Positions 7,968 to 17,500 of a stretch of 64,000 nucleotides of DNA are shown here, in pieces. This DNA is from Bacillus massiliglaciei (GTDB lineage: Bacteria; Bacillota; Bacilli; Bacillales; DSM-1321): assembly GCF_900098925.1 (NCBI RefSeq), contig NZ_LT622357.1:272170-336169 (forward strand), read 5' to 3'. The notes below the pieces were generated by a model that was not told where the DNA came from, did no database searches, and saw nothing but the letters and a program-made list of their open reading frames with translations. Numbering within the stretch: position 1 is the stretch's first letter; every line of letters begins with the position of its first letter. Position numbers and translations under genes: made by a program.

Positions 7968-8977
7968 ACAGCCGGTATGCAAGACAGGAATTATTCTGGG
8001 GCAAAGATACGCAGAAACAGATTCGGGAGGCACATGTGATCATTATCGGAGCCGGCGCCCTCGGATCGGCCAGCGCAGAAATGCTGGCCAGAGCCGGAGT
8101 CGGTCAGCTTACGATTGTGGACCGGGACTATGTGGAATGGAGCAACCTGCATCGGCAGCAGCTGTATTCAGAAGCAGATGCCGAAAATAAATGGCCAAAG
8201 GCCGCTGCCGCCAAGGCGAGGATTGAACAGATTAATTCCGATGTGGCAGTAGAAAGCATCGTAACCGATGTGCACGGCCTCAATATTGAACAGCTGATTC
8301 AGGGGCATACCTTGATTGTAGATGCGGTCGATAATTTTGAAACAAAATTAATTGTCAATGATGCCGCTGTAAAGCTGGGCATTCCTTTTCTGTTTGGCGC
8401 CTGTGTCGCAAGCTACGGGCTGACGTTTCCAGTCCAGCCGGGAAAAACGCCTTGTCTGCATTGCCTGTTAGATCAGCTGCCTGTCGATACGATGACCTGC
8501 GATACAGTCGGGGTCATCGGTCCAATTGTCCAAACGACTGCGGCCCATCAGGCTGCCCAAGCCCTGCGGATTTTGTCTGGGGAGGAGCTGCCGCCTATCC
8601 TGCATTCCGCAGATATTTGGAAAGACGAAAAAGCGAGAATTAATGTTTCCCGCTTGAAAAGACACCATTGCCCAACCTGCGGCGAGCAGCCTGCGTTCCC
8701 GTACCTTTCATTTGAGAATCAAACGAAGACGGAAATATTATGCGGCCGGGATGCCGTACAGCTCCGCCCCGGTATTTCTGCTTCCTATTCCCTTGAACGG
8801 CTGGCTTCCGGCCTTAAACCAAAGGTGAAGCAGGCCATCGTCAATCCGTTTTTGATTTCCTGCCAATTTGATGAGTATCGGGTCGTTTTTTTCAAGGACG
8901 GGCGTGCCATCATCCACGGCACCCATGAACCAAAAACGGCACGGGCCGTATACAGCCGCTTGCTTCAGCATTATTAA
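7964..8977 (+). CDS. thiF: ThiS adenylyltransferase ThiF (MoeB/E1-like)
   Basis: ThiF activates the ThiS C-terminus by adenylation. The ATP site [17 protein letters not shown] (about residues 29-45), '[15 protein letters not shown]', the basic 'KAAAAKARI' and the 'DAVDNFETK' segment define the E1 fold. Zinc ligands are the pairs CLHC near residue 165 and CPTC near 237. A C-terminal extension of about 95 residues follows. The start is TTG at 7964, overlapping the thiG TGA by 4 bp, consistent with translational coupling. It is the last gene of the operon: thiD, which ends the B. subtilis operon, is missing. Confidence 0.92.
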   Translation: MNSRYARQELFWGKDTQKQIREAHVIIIGAGALGSASAEMLARAGVGQLTIVDRDYVEWSNLHRQQLYSEADAENKWPKAAAAKARIEQINSDVAVESIVTDVHGLNIEQLIQGHTLIVDAVDNFETKLIVNDAAVKLGIPFLFGACVASYGLTFPVQPGKTPCLHCLLDQLPVDTMTCDTVGVIGPIVQTTAAHQAAQALRILSGEELPPILHSADIWKDEKARINVSRLKRHHCPTCGEQPAFPYLSFENQTKTEILCGRDAVQLRPGISASYSLERLASGLKPKVKQAIVNPFLISCQFDEYRVVFFKDGRAIIHGTHEPKTARAVYSRLLQHY

Positions 8978-9064
8978 GACAGTTTAAAAACTGCCGGATA
9001 ATAGACTGGGGAACAGCACGAGTACGAGACTTCATTCACAGATGGAAATCCATACAGCATACGC

Positions 9065-9102
9065 AAAAAACCTCCATTTCTCTGCGAGAAATGGAGGTTT
9101 TA
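9065..9102 (+). terminator. Bidirectional terminator between thiF and gerM
   Basis: AACCTCCATTTCTC and GAGAAATGGAGGTT form a 14-bp perfect stem with a 3-nt loop; A-tract on one side and TTTTAT on the other serve both converging genes. Confidence 0.85.
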
Positions 9103-9144
9103 TAGTTGTCCCGGCCTCTGAGCGGCCTGAGATTCACTTGTTTC

Positions 9145-10221
9145 TTAATAGCTGCCCGTGTTCACTTTTTCAGGCCTTGAAACTGGCTCAGATAGGTTCT
9201 TTCCATCTTCGTTCAACAGTTTGGCACTTCCATCTACCTGCACTTCTACACTTTCAATCCCTTCCTGTTCTGTCAGAGACAGCACAAGAGCATCCAATAC
9301 ATCTTGGGACACTTTCTTTTCTTTAAAGCTGCCGAGAAGCGATTCATTGAAATTCAGCGTTACTTTTCCTTCTGATACCTCTGGCTCTGTCAGCAGGGCC
9401 ACATCAGACATGAAGCCGGTCTGAAGCTGGGAGGAGTGACTTGGTCCCTTCACCAATTCTTCAACCGCTGCCGTAACATTATTTTCATCCGTCTGGCTGA
9501 CCCTTCTTGTAACGGGCACATAATAATAATTCCCTTCTTCACCGCCAAGGAAATAAACCGTCAGTGCCTTTGTATTCGTGATATCCGCTACATCACTTGT
9601 ATCGATATTAATCCCAGATGTCCGGGTCATATTCTCACTGATTGGTGTGCCGCCGACAGGCATCTCAGCCATGTCCTCCCCATTAAGCCGGAGCTGGACT
9701 TTTTCAACCGCATCAAACTGGGTCAATGTCCATGTGATGGACTGCAGGATTTTTTGTTCATCTTCTTTTTTATAATTTTTAAATTCCGGGGAGAAATCTG
9801 CAACCGCTGTCCCATCCTTAATGTTCACACTGATTTGGGTATCCGCCGGGATGACCGCGCGAAATCCGTTCGGCAGGATATTGGAAACCGGTCCATTTTC
9901 AACAAGGTAATCGAGAGCTTGCTTCGCAACGGCTTCTGATTTTGGGAGATCCAAGGTTTGCGGGACGACATAGCCATTTTTATCAATTAAATACAGTTCT
10001 GTTTTCACTGTTTCTTCTGATGCCTCTTCTTTGCCTTCTTTCTTTGCTGCTGATTCTTCACTTTTTTCATCCAGCGCCTGTTCATCTTCAACGAGTGACA
10101 CATCTTTCGGAGGATCAATCTGGCTTTTATTTTCGTCTCCTCCAAACAAGCCACAGCCGGAAAGCCATAGAGAAGATCCAATAATGACCGCAGTCAGTGA
10201 TACCTTTGTTACGTTAGACAT
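9145..10221 (-). CDS. gerM: Spore germination lipoprotein GerM
   Basis: The 358-residue protein starts at ATG 10221, which has GGGAG 8 nt upstream; an in-frame ATG at 10254 lacks this. A lipoprotein signal peptide ends in the lipobox LSGC (Cys about residue 23). An acidic linker follows, then two GerMN domains (about residues 95-200 and 240-345), each with the 'VxLxFNxxF/LxxF' type core. GerM is needed for spore assembly and germination; in B. subtilis it acts with the SpoIIQ-SpoIIIAH channel proteins. An IS1182 element now separates it from racE. Confidence 0.92.
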   Translation of the reverse strand: MSNVTKVSLTAVIIGSSLWLSGCGLFGGDENKSQIDPPKDVSLVEDEQALDEKSEESAAKKEGKEEASEETVKTELYLIDKNGYVVPQTLDLPKSEAVAKQALDYLVENGPVSNILPNGFRAVIPADTQISVNIKDGTAVADFSPEFKNYKKEDEQKILQSITWTLTQFDAVEKVQLRLNGEDMAEMPVGGTPISENMTRTSGINIDTSDVADITNTKALTVYFLGGEEGNYYYVPVTRRVSQTDENNVTAAVEELVKGPSHSSQLQTGFMSDVALLTEPEVSEGKVTLNFNESLLGSFKEKKVSQDVLDALVLSLTEQEGIESVEVQVDGSAKLLNEDGKNLSEPVSRPEKVNTGSY

Positions 10222-10305
10222 AAAAATCACTCCCAGCACAGTTTGTACTATCATGTATACGAGCCTCCGGCTGAATTAGACCAGTTTTTCTTTTTTCATA
10301 AAAAA

Positions 10306-10328
10306 AAGCCCCCATAAAATGAGGGCTG
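10306..10328. repeat. Left target duplication of IS1182 copy 1 (23 bp terminator)
   Basis: The 23 bp AAGCCCCCATAAAATGAGGG plus CTG are identical to 12049-12071. The sequence is the stem-loop of the racE terminator; this copy keeps the T-tract on the minus strand. Confidence 0.9.
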
Positions 10329-10417
10329 CAGACTGTAGACAAACTCGAAATTCGAGTTTGCCTACAGTCTTTTTTCTTTTAAAATAATAGTAATAGTTTT
10401 TGAAATAGTGTTAGTTG

Positions 10418-10545
10418 ATTTTCGTTTCGGCGGACGCTTTCCGCGGGCGTGGCCCAATCCTCCTCGTCGCTTTGCTCCTGCGGGGTATCGGCCTTCACGC
10501 TTTTCCCGCAGGAGTCGCCGCCTGCACTACAATCAACTCCTTTCT
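10418..10545 (-). repeat. GC-rich leader module related to the 209-bp repeats
   Basis: On the minus strand the module contains, in order, GACTCCTGCGG, CCCGCAGGAG, GCGACGAGGA and CGCCCGCGGAAAGCG. The same four blocks in the same order and near-equal spacing form the core of the array at 19653-20945. The first two are inverted repeats that can form a hairpin upstream of the transposase gene. Confidence 0.75.
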
Positions 10546-10564
10546 AAATAAATGTCTGAGGTGA

Positions 10565-11929
10565 ATGGATATGATGACAAAAAATCAAATAAGTGAACGT
10601 GATCAAATGGAAATGATTACAATAGAGCAACTTGTACCACAGGATCATTTGGTCAGAAAGCTTGAATCAGCGATTGATTTTTCTTTCATCTATCCACTAG
10701 TTGAATCACTGTATTCAACACTAGGTCGACCTAGTGTTGATCCAGTCGTATTAATTAAAATGACATTTGTTCAATATGTATTTGGAATTCGTTCAATGCG
10801 TCAAACAATAAGAGAAATTGAAACAAATATGGCGTATCGTTGGTTTTTAGGGTTTGGATTTCATTCAGAAGTACCGCACTTTTCTACCTTCGGTAAAAAT
10901 TATGAACGTCGTTTCCAAGATACGGATATCTTCGAACAGATTTTCTATCGAATTCTTAAAGAAATTGCAGATAAAGGACTACTAAGTGCTGACCATGTCT
11001 TCATCGATTCAACACATGTTAAAGCAAGTGCGAATAAACGTAAATTCGAAAAGAAGATAGTTCGTAAAGAGACTCGGGCATATGAAGCTAAACTTCAAGA
11101 AGAATTGAATCAGGATCGAGTTGATCATGGGAAGAAACCATTCCCATCAGATAAATTTGAAAAAGAAGAAGTTAAGGAGATTAAAGAGAGTACAACAGAT
11201 CCTGAAAGTGGCTATTATGTAAAAGATGAAAGAACGAAACAGTTTGCTTATTCATTCCATGCGGCTGCGGACCGGTATGGGTTTATACTTGGGGCGGTTG
11301 TGACACCTGGAAATGTTCATGATAGTCATATGCTTCAGCCACTTGTTGAAAAGGTTATGGAAAAAGTGAAGAAGCCACTTGCTGTTGCTGCCGATGCTGC
11401 TTATAAAACTCCTGCGATTACTAAATTCTTATTTGAACATGAGATTCAACCAGTACTTCCTTATACAAGACCCAAAACGAAAGATGGGTTTTTACGCAAG
11501 CACGATTATGTATATGACGAGTACTATGATTGCTACCTATGTCCGGAAGGACAGGTTCTAAAATATTCAACTACCACCAAAGAAGGCAAACGCCAATACA
11601 AGTCGAACCCAGTTCAATGTGCCAATTGTCCTTTACTCGCTCAATGTACAAATAGTAAGGAGCACAGACAAATAATTGAACGTCATATTTGGGCGCAGTA
11701 TGTGGAGGAAGCAGATCATCTTCGTCATCAAAACGATATCAAACAAATATATGCAAGACGCAAAGAAACGATTGAACGTGTCTTTGCGGATGCGAAAGAA
11801 AAGCATGGTATGCGATGGACAACCCTTCGAGGGATTAAAAAATTGTCCATGCAGGCGATGCTTACTTTTGCTGCTATGAATTTAAAGAAGCTTGCCAATT
11901 GGACATGGCAAGCTTCGGCTATGGTCTAA
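10565..11929 (+). CDS. IS1182-family transposase
   Basis: The 454-residue protein has the DUF772 N-terminal domain ('DHLVRKLESAIDFSFIYPLV', 'IKMTFVQYVFGIRSMRQTIREI') followed by a DDE (IS4-like, DDE_Tnp_1) core with Asp in 'VFIDSTHVKA', Asp in 'AVAADAAYKTP' and a C-terminal 'RKETIERVFADAKEKHGMRWT' carrying the Glu. A Cys cluster (CPEG..CANCPLLAQC) lies between. It looks complete. It differs from copy 2 only at two neighbouring residues (HRQII here, HRKMI there). Confidence 0.95.
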   Translation: MDMMTKNQISERDQMEMITIEQLVPQDHLVRKLESAIDFSFIYPLVESLYSTLGRPSVDPVVLIKMTFVQYVFGIRSMRQTIREIETNMAYRWFLGFGFHSEVPHFSTFGKNYERRFQDTDIFEQIFYRILKEIADKGLLSADHVFIDSTHVKASANKRKFEKKIVRKETRAYEAKLQEELNQDRVDHGKKPFPSDKFEKEEVKEIKESTTDPESGYYVKDERTKQFAYSFHAAADRYGFILGAVVTPGNVHDSHMLQPLVEKVMEKVKKPLAVAADAAYKTPAITKFLFEHEIQPVLPYTRPKTKDGFLRKHDYVYDEYYDCYLCPEGQVLKYSTTTKEGKRQYKSNPVQCANCPLLAQCTNSKEHRQIIERHIWAQYVEEADHLRHQNDIKQIYARRKETIERVFADAKEKHGMRWTTLRGIKKLSMQAMLTFAAMNLKKLANWTWQASAMV

Positions 11930-12048
11930 AATAGAATACTCGAAGAGCATTTTGCTTACAATCAGACCATAAAATACCTAAGAAAATCTCAAAAAGACAA
12001 AAGGCCTTCAGAATGAAACCATTCTGAAGGCCTTTTGTCGACAATCTG

Positions 12049-12071
12049 AAGCCCCCATAAAATGAGGGCTG
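12049..12071. repeat. Right target duplication of IS1182 copy 1
   Basis: Identical 23 bp to 10306-10328. This copy, next to the racE stop, keeps the hairpin but its U-tract is cut to two T by the IS end. Confidence 0.9.
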
Positions 12072-12080
12072 CCTGTTTCG

Positions 12081-12884
12081 TTACTTCATCAGTTTAACGG
12101 TATCTACCATTTTCACTTTAGTCCCAAGCCATTGGGTCGCAATGCTTCGGAACATCCCCTTCGATCCTGTCGTCAGAAAATGATGGTGGGGTTTCTTTTT
12201 ACTTAAGTTCATTAATTTATCATGCTCAAGGATGACGCTTGCCTCCCTGGCTGTTTCCTCACCCGAGGAGATTACTTGGACGGAATTCCCCATATAGCGG
12301 GAAATCACCGGCCCTAAGAGCGGATAATGAGTGCAGCCAAGGATCAATGTATCGATTTCTGTATTCTTTAATGGAACAAGCGTCTCTGCGACTACTTTTT
12401 CGACGATATCTCCTTCGAACTCGCCACTTTCTACGATTGGCACGAATTTTGGACATGCCAAACTTTTGACTTCGACTTCTGAATTGATCGAAGCCAGTGC
12501 TTCATTGTACGCTTCACTTTTTACAGTGCCGGCCGTTCCGATAATGCCAATTTGCAGATTCTTTGACGCCTTAAGTGCTGCTCTCGCTCCCGGATTAATA
12601 ACTCCCAGGACCGGGATCGAAAGCTCGGCCTTTATCTCTTCAAGGGCAGCCGCCGTTGCCGTATTGCAGGCAATGACCAGCATTTTGATATCATAATGCT
12701 TTAATAAGAAACGTGTCATTTGCCACGTGAATTCTTTCACATCTTCTTCCGGTCTTGGACCGTACGGGCACCTGGCTGTATCTCCAAGGTACACAATATT
12801 CTCATTCGGAAGCTGACGGAACATTTCCTTGACGACTGTCAGACCGCCAACTCCAGAATCAATAACTCCAATTGGTCGTTTCAA
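12081..12884 (-). CDS. racE: Glutamate racemase
   Basis: The 267-residue enzyme interconverts L- and D-glutamate for peptidoglycan (and poly-gamma-glutamate where made). The two catalytic cysteines are visible in '[12 protein letters not shown]' (near residue 73) and '[11 protein letters not shown]' (near 185); '[13 protein letters not shown]' at the N-terminus is the aspartate/glutamate racemase signature. The start is TTG at 12884 with GAGGCGAG upstream. It follows ysmB by 10 bp and is probably cotranscribed. Order ysmB-racE-gerM matches B. subtilis. Confidence 0.95.
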   Translation of the reverse strand: MKRPIGVIDSGVGGLTVVKEMFRQLPNENIVYLGDTARCPYGPRPEEDVKEFTWQMTRFLLKHYDIKMLVIACNTATAAALEEIKAELSIPVLGVINPGARAALKASKNLQIGIIGTAGTVKSEAYNEALASINSEVEVKSLACPKFVPIVESGEFEGDIVEKVVAETLVPLKNTEIDTLILGCTHYPLLGPVISRYMGNSVQVISSGEETAREASVILEHDKLMNLSKKKPHHHFLTTGSKGMFRSIATQWLGTKVKMVDTVKLMK

Positions 12885-12894
12885 AAAACTCGCC

Positions 12895-13332
12895 TCATTC
12901 TTCTTTCATTTCAAGATGCAGTTTTGCCAGGTTCGCCTTAAAGGCAGAAATTTCGTCCTCACTAAAGGACTGCAGGATGTCACTCAGATACTCCTGACGC
13001 TTCTTAATAACATCAGCAATAATCCTTTCCCCTTCTGGCAGCAGATGAATTCTTACAACTCTGCGGTCCTTCGGATCCTTGACGCGCTGTACCAGCTCCG
13101 TTTTTTCCATCCGGTCAATCAAGTCCGTCGTGGTGCTGAAGGCCAGGAACATTTTCGTCGACAGCTCGCCGATCGTCATGTCTCCTGCTTCAAACAGCCA
13201 TTGCAGAGCAATGAACTGCGGCGGGGTAATATTATAATCATGAAGGATTTCCCTTCCTTTTTGCTTAATCAGCGCGGAGACATATCGAAGCTCTTTTTCA
13301 ATTCCAGCCACATATTCTGCTTTTTCTTCCAT
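12895..13332 (-). CDS. ysmB: MarR-family transcriptional regulator YsmB
   Basis: The 145-residue protein is a winged-helix MarR-type regulator. The recognition region '[33 protein letters not shown]' (in two adjoining stretches) and the wing '[13 protein letters not shown]' are clear, flanked by dimerisation helices at both ends. The ligand and targets are unknown. It is encoded directly upstream of racE, as in B. subtilis. Confidence 0.9.
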   Translation of the reverse strand: MEEKAEYVAGIEKELRYVSALIKQKGREILHDYNITPPQFIALQWLFEAGDMTIGELSTKMFLAFSTTTDLIDRMEKTELVQRVKDPKDRRVVRIHLLPEGERIIADVIKKRQEYLSDILQSFSEDEISAFKANLAKLHLEMKEE

Positions 13333-13445
13333 TCACACAGCTCCCCATCAGTTCATGAAAACTATCTTACTATTATTGTGTAATAAAGTGAAATAAATAT
13401 CAACAATTGCACGATTAAATCTCGATAATATTCCCGTTACAAACA

Positions 13446-13503
13446 AAAAAACAGCACACCTGGAAGACGGGGAAACATCCCGCCAGATCCGTCCGTGCTG
13501 TTT
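13446..13503 (-). terminator. Terminator of gerE
   Basis: On the minus strand AAACAGCACGGA..., a loop near TGTTTCC, and ...GTGTGCTGTTT followed by T7 form a long imperfect stem downstream of gerE. Confidence 0.75.
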
Positions 13504-13559
13504 ACAGTGACTTTCTATATTCTTTCTGTCTTAGGTATAAATAATACGGCCAAAACCGG

Positions 13560-13784
13560 TTAAAGCTTAAGTTCCCCCATACGAAGGAGTTCTATGACTG
13601 CTTGCGAACGCCCTTTGACTCCAAGCTTTTGCATAGCATTCGAAATATGGTTTCGAACTGTTTTTTCGCTAATAAACAATTCACCAGCGATTTCTTTTGT
13701 TGTTTTGTCCTGTACTAGTAACTCAAATACTTCCTTTTCTCTTTTGGTGAGTAGTGGCTTATGAGTGAATTCGTTCTCCTTCAA
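13560..13784 (-). CDS. gerE: Spore coat gene regulator GerE (LuxR-type HTH)
   Basis: GerE is a 74-residue free-standing LuxR-type DNA-binding domain that tunes sigma-K dependent coat genes late in the mother cell. The sequence is near identical to B. subtilis GerE, with 'LTKREKEVFELLVQDKTTKE' (residues 12-31) and the recognition helix 'SEKTVRNHISNAMQKLGVK'. The start is TTG at 13784, with AAGGAGGG 10 nt upstream. A sigma-K type promoter precedes it. Confidence 0.97.
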   Translation of the reverse strand: MKENEFTHKPLLTKREKEVFELLVQDKTTKEIAGELFISEKTVRNHISNAMQKLGVKGRSQAVIELLRMGELKL

Positions 13785-13847
13785 TTAATGTTACCCTCCT
13801 TGCCTTCACCAGCATAAAACCCGGAGTGGGTATCTATTTAGTCATCA

Positions 13848-13878
13848 TATAGTATGACAAGAAGGGAAAGAGAGTGAC
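13848..13878 (-). promoter_or_regulatory. Putative sigma-K promoter of gerE
   Basis: On the minus strand CATACTATA (13848-13856) fits the sigma-K -10 pattern CATANNNTA, with an AC dinucleotide 17 nt upstream as the -35. It lies about 65 bp before the TTG start. gerE of B. subtilis is known to be transcribed by sigma-K. Confidence 0.55.
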
Positions 13879-13882
13879 TCTT

Positions 13883-14377
13883 TCACTTGTCCAATTGAAA
13901 CTTTTCTTCCGCTTTTTTTGCATCTGTCTCCGGCTTTTTCATTAATGCTTTTTCCTCTTCGGTCCATGGTACAGATTTTCCCGCTGATTTCGAGATTTGG
14001 ACAATGGTTCCCCTGCCCGTAAAACATACATCCTTCATACCCCGGACTCCCATGTAATGCACATCGACCGAGGAGGTGCCGACACTGTTGGCTTTTACAT
14101 AAATAGACAGTTCATCATTAAAAAAGACCTGCTGAAGATAATCGCATTGCAAATCAGCCACCACCGGGATCAAATCGCTTCCCATCTTCAGCCAGTCCTG
14201 CATAAACCCCAGGTTTTTAAAAAATTCGATTCTCGCTTCTTCAAAGTATGCAAAAGGAACGGTATTATTTAAATGTCCGAACATATCCGTCTCGGAAAAA
14301 CGCACTTTAACCGGATGTTTAAATGTAAACTCCTGGCTCCATTCGTCAATATTTTTTATATATGAAATTTTGCTCAC
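13883..14377 (-). CDS. ysmA: Acyl-CoA thioesterase-like hotdog protein YsmA
   Basis: The 164-residue product has the 4-hydroxybenzoyl-CoA thioesterase fold. The signature 'VRFSETDMFGHLNNTVPFAYFEEARIEF' (residues 25-52, shown here in part) contains the catalytic Asp of the YbgC-type group. The substrate is not known; a fatty acyl-CoA is likely. A perfect FadR-type operator lies 28 bp upstream, which suggests control by acyl-CoA availability together with the beta-oxidation genes at 29-34.5 kb. The C-terminal 25 residues are Lys/Glu rich. Confidence 0.88.
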   Translation of the reverse strand: MSKISYIKNIDEWSQEFTFKHPVKVRFSETDMFGHLNNTVPFAYFEEARIEFFKNLGFMQDWLKMGSDLIPVVADLQCDYLQQVFFNDELSIYVKANSVGTSSVDVHYMGVRGMKDVCFTGRGTIVQISKSAGKSVPWTEEEKALMKKPETDAKKAEEKFQLDK

Positions 14378-14405
14378 TTTGGACCCTCCGTTCTCTTATA
14401 ATTAT

Positions 14406-14423
14406 TGAATGACTATTCATTCA
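14406..14423. promoter_or_regulatory. FadR operator in front of ysmA
   Basis: TGAATGACTATTCATTCA is an 18-bp near-perfect palindrome and fits the B. subtilis FadR (YsiA) box TGAATGAMTANTCATTCA at every position. A second box stands before fadR at 32678-32695. Confidence 0.85.
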
Positions 14424-14493
14424 TTTTAAATAAAAAATGATGAATTGAAAAGATTTTTTTCAAAATTCAAGCATAGACCTTTTCCCGCACAAG

Positions 14494-14528
14494 AAAAAAA
14501 GCCGCCGATTCATTAAATCGACAGCTTT
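14494..14528 (-). terminator. Terminator of the large nuclease gene
   Basis: On the minus strand AAAGCTGTCGATT, loop, AATCGGCGGCTTT followed by T5 and CTTG, just after the stop codon at 14535. Confidence 0.7.
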
Positions 14529-14534
14529 TGTTAA

Positions 14535-17500
14535 CTATGCTGCAGGCTTGCCTGGTTTCTCTGGTTTGCCCGGTTTGCCTGGCTTCTCTGGTTTCCCCGG
14601 CTTGTCCGGTTTGCCTGGCTTTTCTGGTTTGCCCGGTTTATCCGGTTTGCCTGGCTTCTCTGGTTTCCCTGGCTTATTCGGCTTGCCTGGCTTCTCTGGT
14701 TTCCCCGGCTTATCCGGCTTGCCTGGTACACCTGGCTCTTCTTCCTCATCTGACTTCGTTCCTGTTTGGATTCGGCCTTCTGCCTTAGGAGAAACAGGGC
14801 TGTTAGCAGCCAAATATTCAGTAAACACATCATAGTCGACATATAATAATTCATGAATTTCCCCGGCATCTTTTGCCTCTTTAAACATCGTATATCCATC
14901 GCCGCCATCGGCAACAAAAGCATTAGTGGCAACCGTATACGTCTTCGTTAAATCAAGATCCGTCATATTGGATTCTTCTTCTACCTGTACATCAAACACC
15001 CTTTCTCCTGCAGGCATCGCTGGATCATATTTGAAGTGAACACCAGATACCTGCATGAATTGGCCGGCCTCTTCTTCTACTTTTGAGACACTGTGCTCCA
15101 AGGCGGCAAGGACTTGTTCGCCTGTCAAATCAACCGTCACAAGCGTATTCCCGAATGGCAGGGCCGTCAGCACCTCTCCAAGGGTGATATCCCCTTCATC
15201 AATAGATGCCCGGATCCCTCCGCCGTTTTGCATCGCAATGGTCGCATTTACACTTTGCTTTGCCTTAGCAAGCATCGCATCTGTAACCAGATTGCCCAGG
15301 TTCGTTTCTTTTGTCCGAACATTGCTTCGTTCCCCGTCAAGGGTAACAGATGTCGATCCAACGACTTCTTTTTTCATTTCTTCCAGAGGACCGCTTAATT
15401 CCGCAAGCCGTTCCTTCGCCCATTCATTTTCTGCATATATATATTCACCCGCTTCATTTTGGGCCGTCACATCAATTAATTCTCCATTCCACTTTGTAAC
15501 AATACCTTCTGGGTTAAAGGCAACATCCAGCTTGCCAAGATATTGACCATATTCCCCAGCCTGAACAATCACAGTCGGCTGGCTATCCGGATGTGCAATT
15601 TCCGGTTCTGTCAAAAGGGTATGGGTATGGCCGCCCACAATGACATCGATTCCTTCTACTTCATCCGCAAGTTTTTGATCAGCATAATAGCCGAGGTGGG
15701 AAAGGACGATGATTTTATTAATCCCTTTTTCCTCCAAGGCCGCAATGGTTTCCTTCGTTTTGGCTGCTGCATTTTCAAAGACTATATTCTCTCCCGGACT
15801 TGCCAGGAATTCCGTATCTTCCGTTGTCAGGCCAATAATGCCAACCTGCTGGCCGCCGACCTCGCGAATACTTGCCGGATAAATATGGCCGTTTTCTCCG
15901 GGAGTTCCGATTTCATTTTTGGCAAGGCCGGATAGTTCAGGATCCTTTGTGAAATCAATATTGGCGCTGACAAATGGGAATGCTGCTTTTTTCACGAATG
16001 CCGCAAGTGTTTTAGAATCCCTGTCAAATTCGTGATTTCCGAACGTCATGGCATCATATCCAAGCTTATTCATAAACTCCAGATCAGCCTGTCCTAAATA
16101 TTGATTGAAGTAGAGCGTTCCGGAAAAGACATCCCCAGCATCCAGCAGCAGACTGTCTGCGCTCTGTTCCCTGATTTCTTCAACCGCTGTAAAGCGTCTA
16201 GGAATATCGTCGAGATGGGCATGGGTATCATTCGTATGCATGATAGTCAAATCAAGTTCCTGATTCACCGGCTCCTGTGAAAGATCGAGCTGAGCAATCA
16301 GCGGATCATGGTCACTCGCACGGCCATGCTCCTCCATGTAAGGAGAATTGATGTTTACAATATCAAATTGCGCTTTTTCTGCCAATGAAGCAGAAACAAG
16401 CATATGGTCAAGTGTCTGGGCATTCCCTTGATATGTGTAAGAGTACTGCTCATTAAGAGGCAGCGTTTCCACAAGATTCGTCAGCTCTCCGCCTTTCAAT
16501 GCCTGAAGCGGCGCTGAATATTGGAAATCGTTCTGATCGCCCAAAACGACTACATTGGCAGCAGGATCATCAGCCAATAGGTCTTTCACGAATGCATGAA
16601 TTCTTTCAGCCAGCTTGATTCTCTTTGCTTCACTTTCTAGATTGGGCGGCTGGTTTTTTCCAAAGATCGGTTCGTCTCCGCCTTTTGAATTCAAATGATT
16701 ATTGATCACAAAAATATTTTTTCCATTAAAGGTGAATTGAGCTGCCAGCGATTTTCTTGTATCCTCAAAAATCGGATTTTGCGGATCAATCCTCCCAGGA
16801 TTCAAGGTAAGATCCCCATCCTGAATAGCTGTTCCTTCGGTTGCCGAGCCTTTAGGCGCTTCGGCAAGCTTCACACGGTCAGGATTATACAGGTAGCCGA
16901 CACGGATATTCCCGCCTGGAGCTCCTCCGTCCTCGTTATTCACTGGAGCGATATCCGTAAACGCATACTCTGGTCCGCCCAGCTCTTTAATTTTAGCTAC
17001 AAGTTTTTTGAAGCTTTCGGATGCATCTGTCGTGCCGTCATTCGTTTCTCCATTGTTATCCTGGACTTCGATCAAACCGATAATATCCGGTGCTTTTAAA
17101 TCAGTCACAAAGGAGTCTGCAATTCTCGTTACCTTTTCGTCCGGTGTTTTCGTTGAAAAGTTTTCTACATTATAAGAAGCAACCGTTACCTTATCCTCGT
17201 CCTTCTTAAAGCTTACTTGGTCTTCTGTTCTCTCTCGCTCTGATAACGGCGGGAGTGTCTCTTTATCGGTAAGCACCTTGAAATTGCTGTAGCTGTAACT
17301 GACCACTCCGGTTACCGTTCCATCGAACTGATCGCCTGCCTTGGCCGTAAAGTCATCACTGATGGAGAGGTGAAGTCTTTCCGGATTGGAATTTTCCTCT
17401 GTTAATAGAGGTGTGCCGAATTCCGTATAGGCCTTTCCTTCTGCCTTTTCAACGATGACTGGTACTTCGCCATATTCCTGAGGAGCCACAACCTGCGGGC

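Larger units (their letters stand above)
10329..12048 (+). mobile_element. IS1182-family insertion sequence, copy 1 (1720 bp)
   Basis: Terminal inverted repeats are CAGACTGTAGACAAA on the left and CAGATTGTCGACAAA on the right (read inward). Immediately inside the left end is a long palindrome (about 10331-10370, ACTGTAG..CTACAGT around CGAAATTCG). Inside the right end is the hairpin AAAAGGCCTTCAGAATG / CATTCTGAAGGCCTTTT (about 12000-12037). Between left palindrome and transposase lies a GC-rich leader (about 10418-10545). The element is flanked by a 23-bp direct repeat. Copy 2 at 47127-48846 has the same length. Confidence 0.95.

Noticed and set aside
14545..14740. Minisatellite or CRISPR-like DNA repeat
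   Set aside because: The 18-nt periodicity codes in frame for the PGKP tail of the nuclease; it is a coding repeat.
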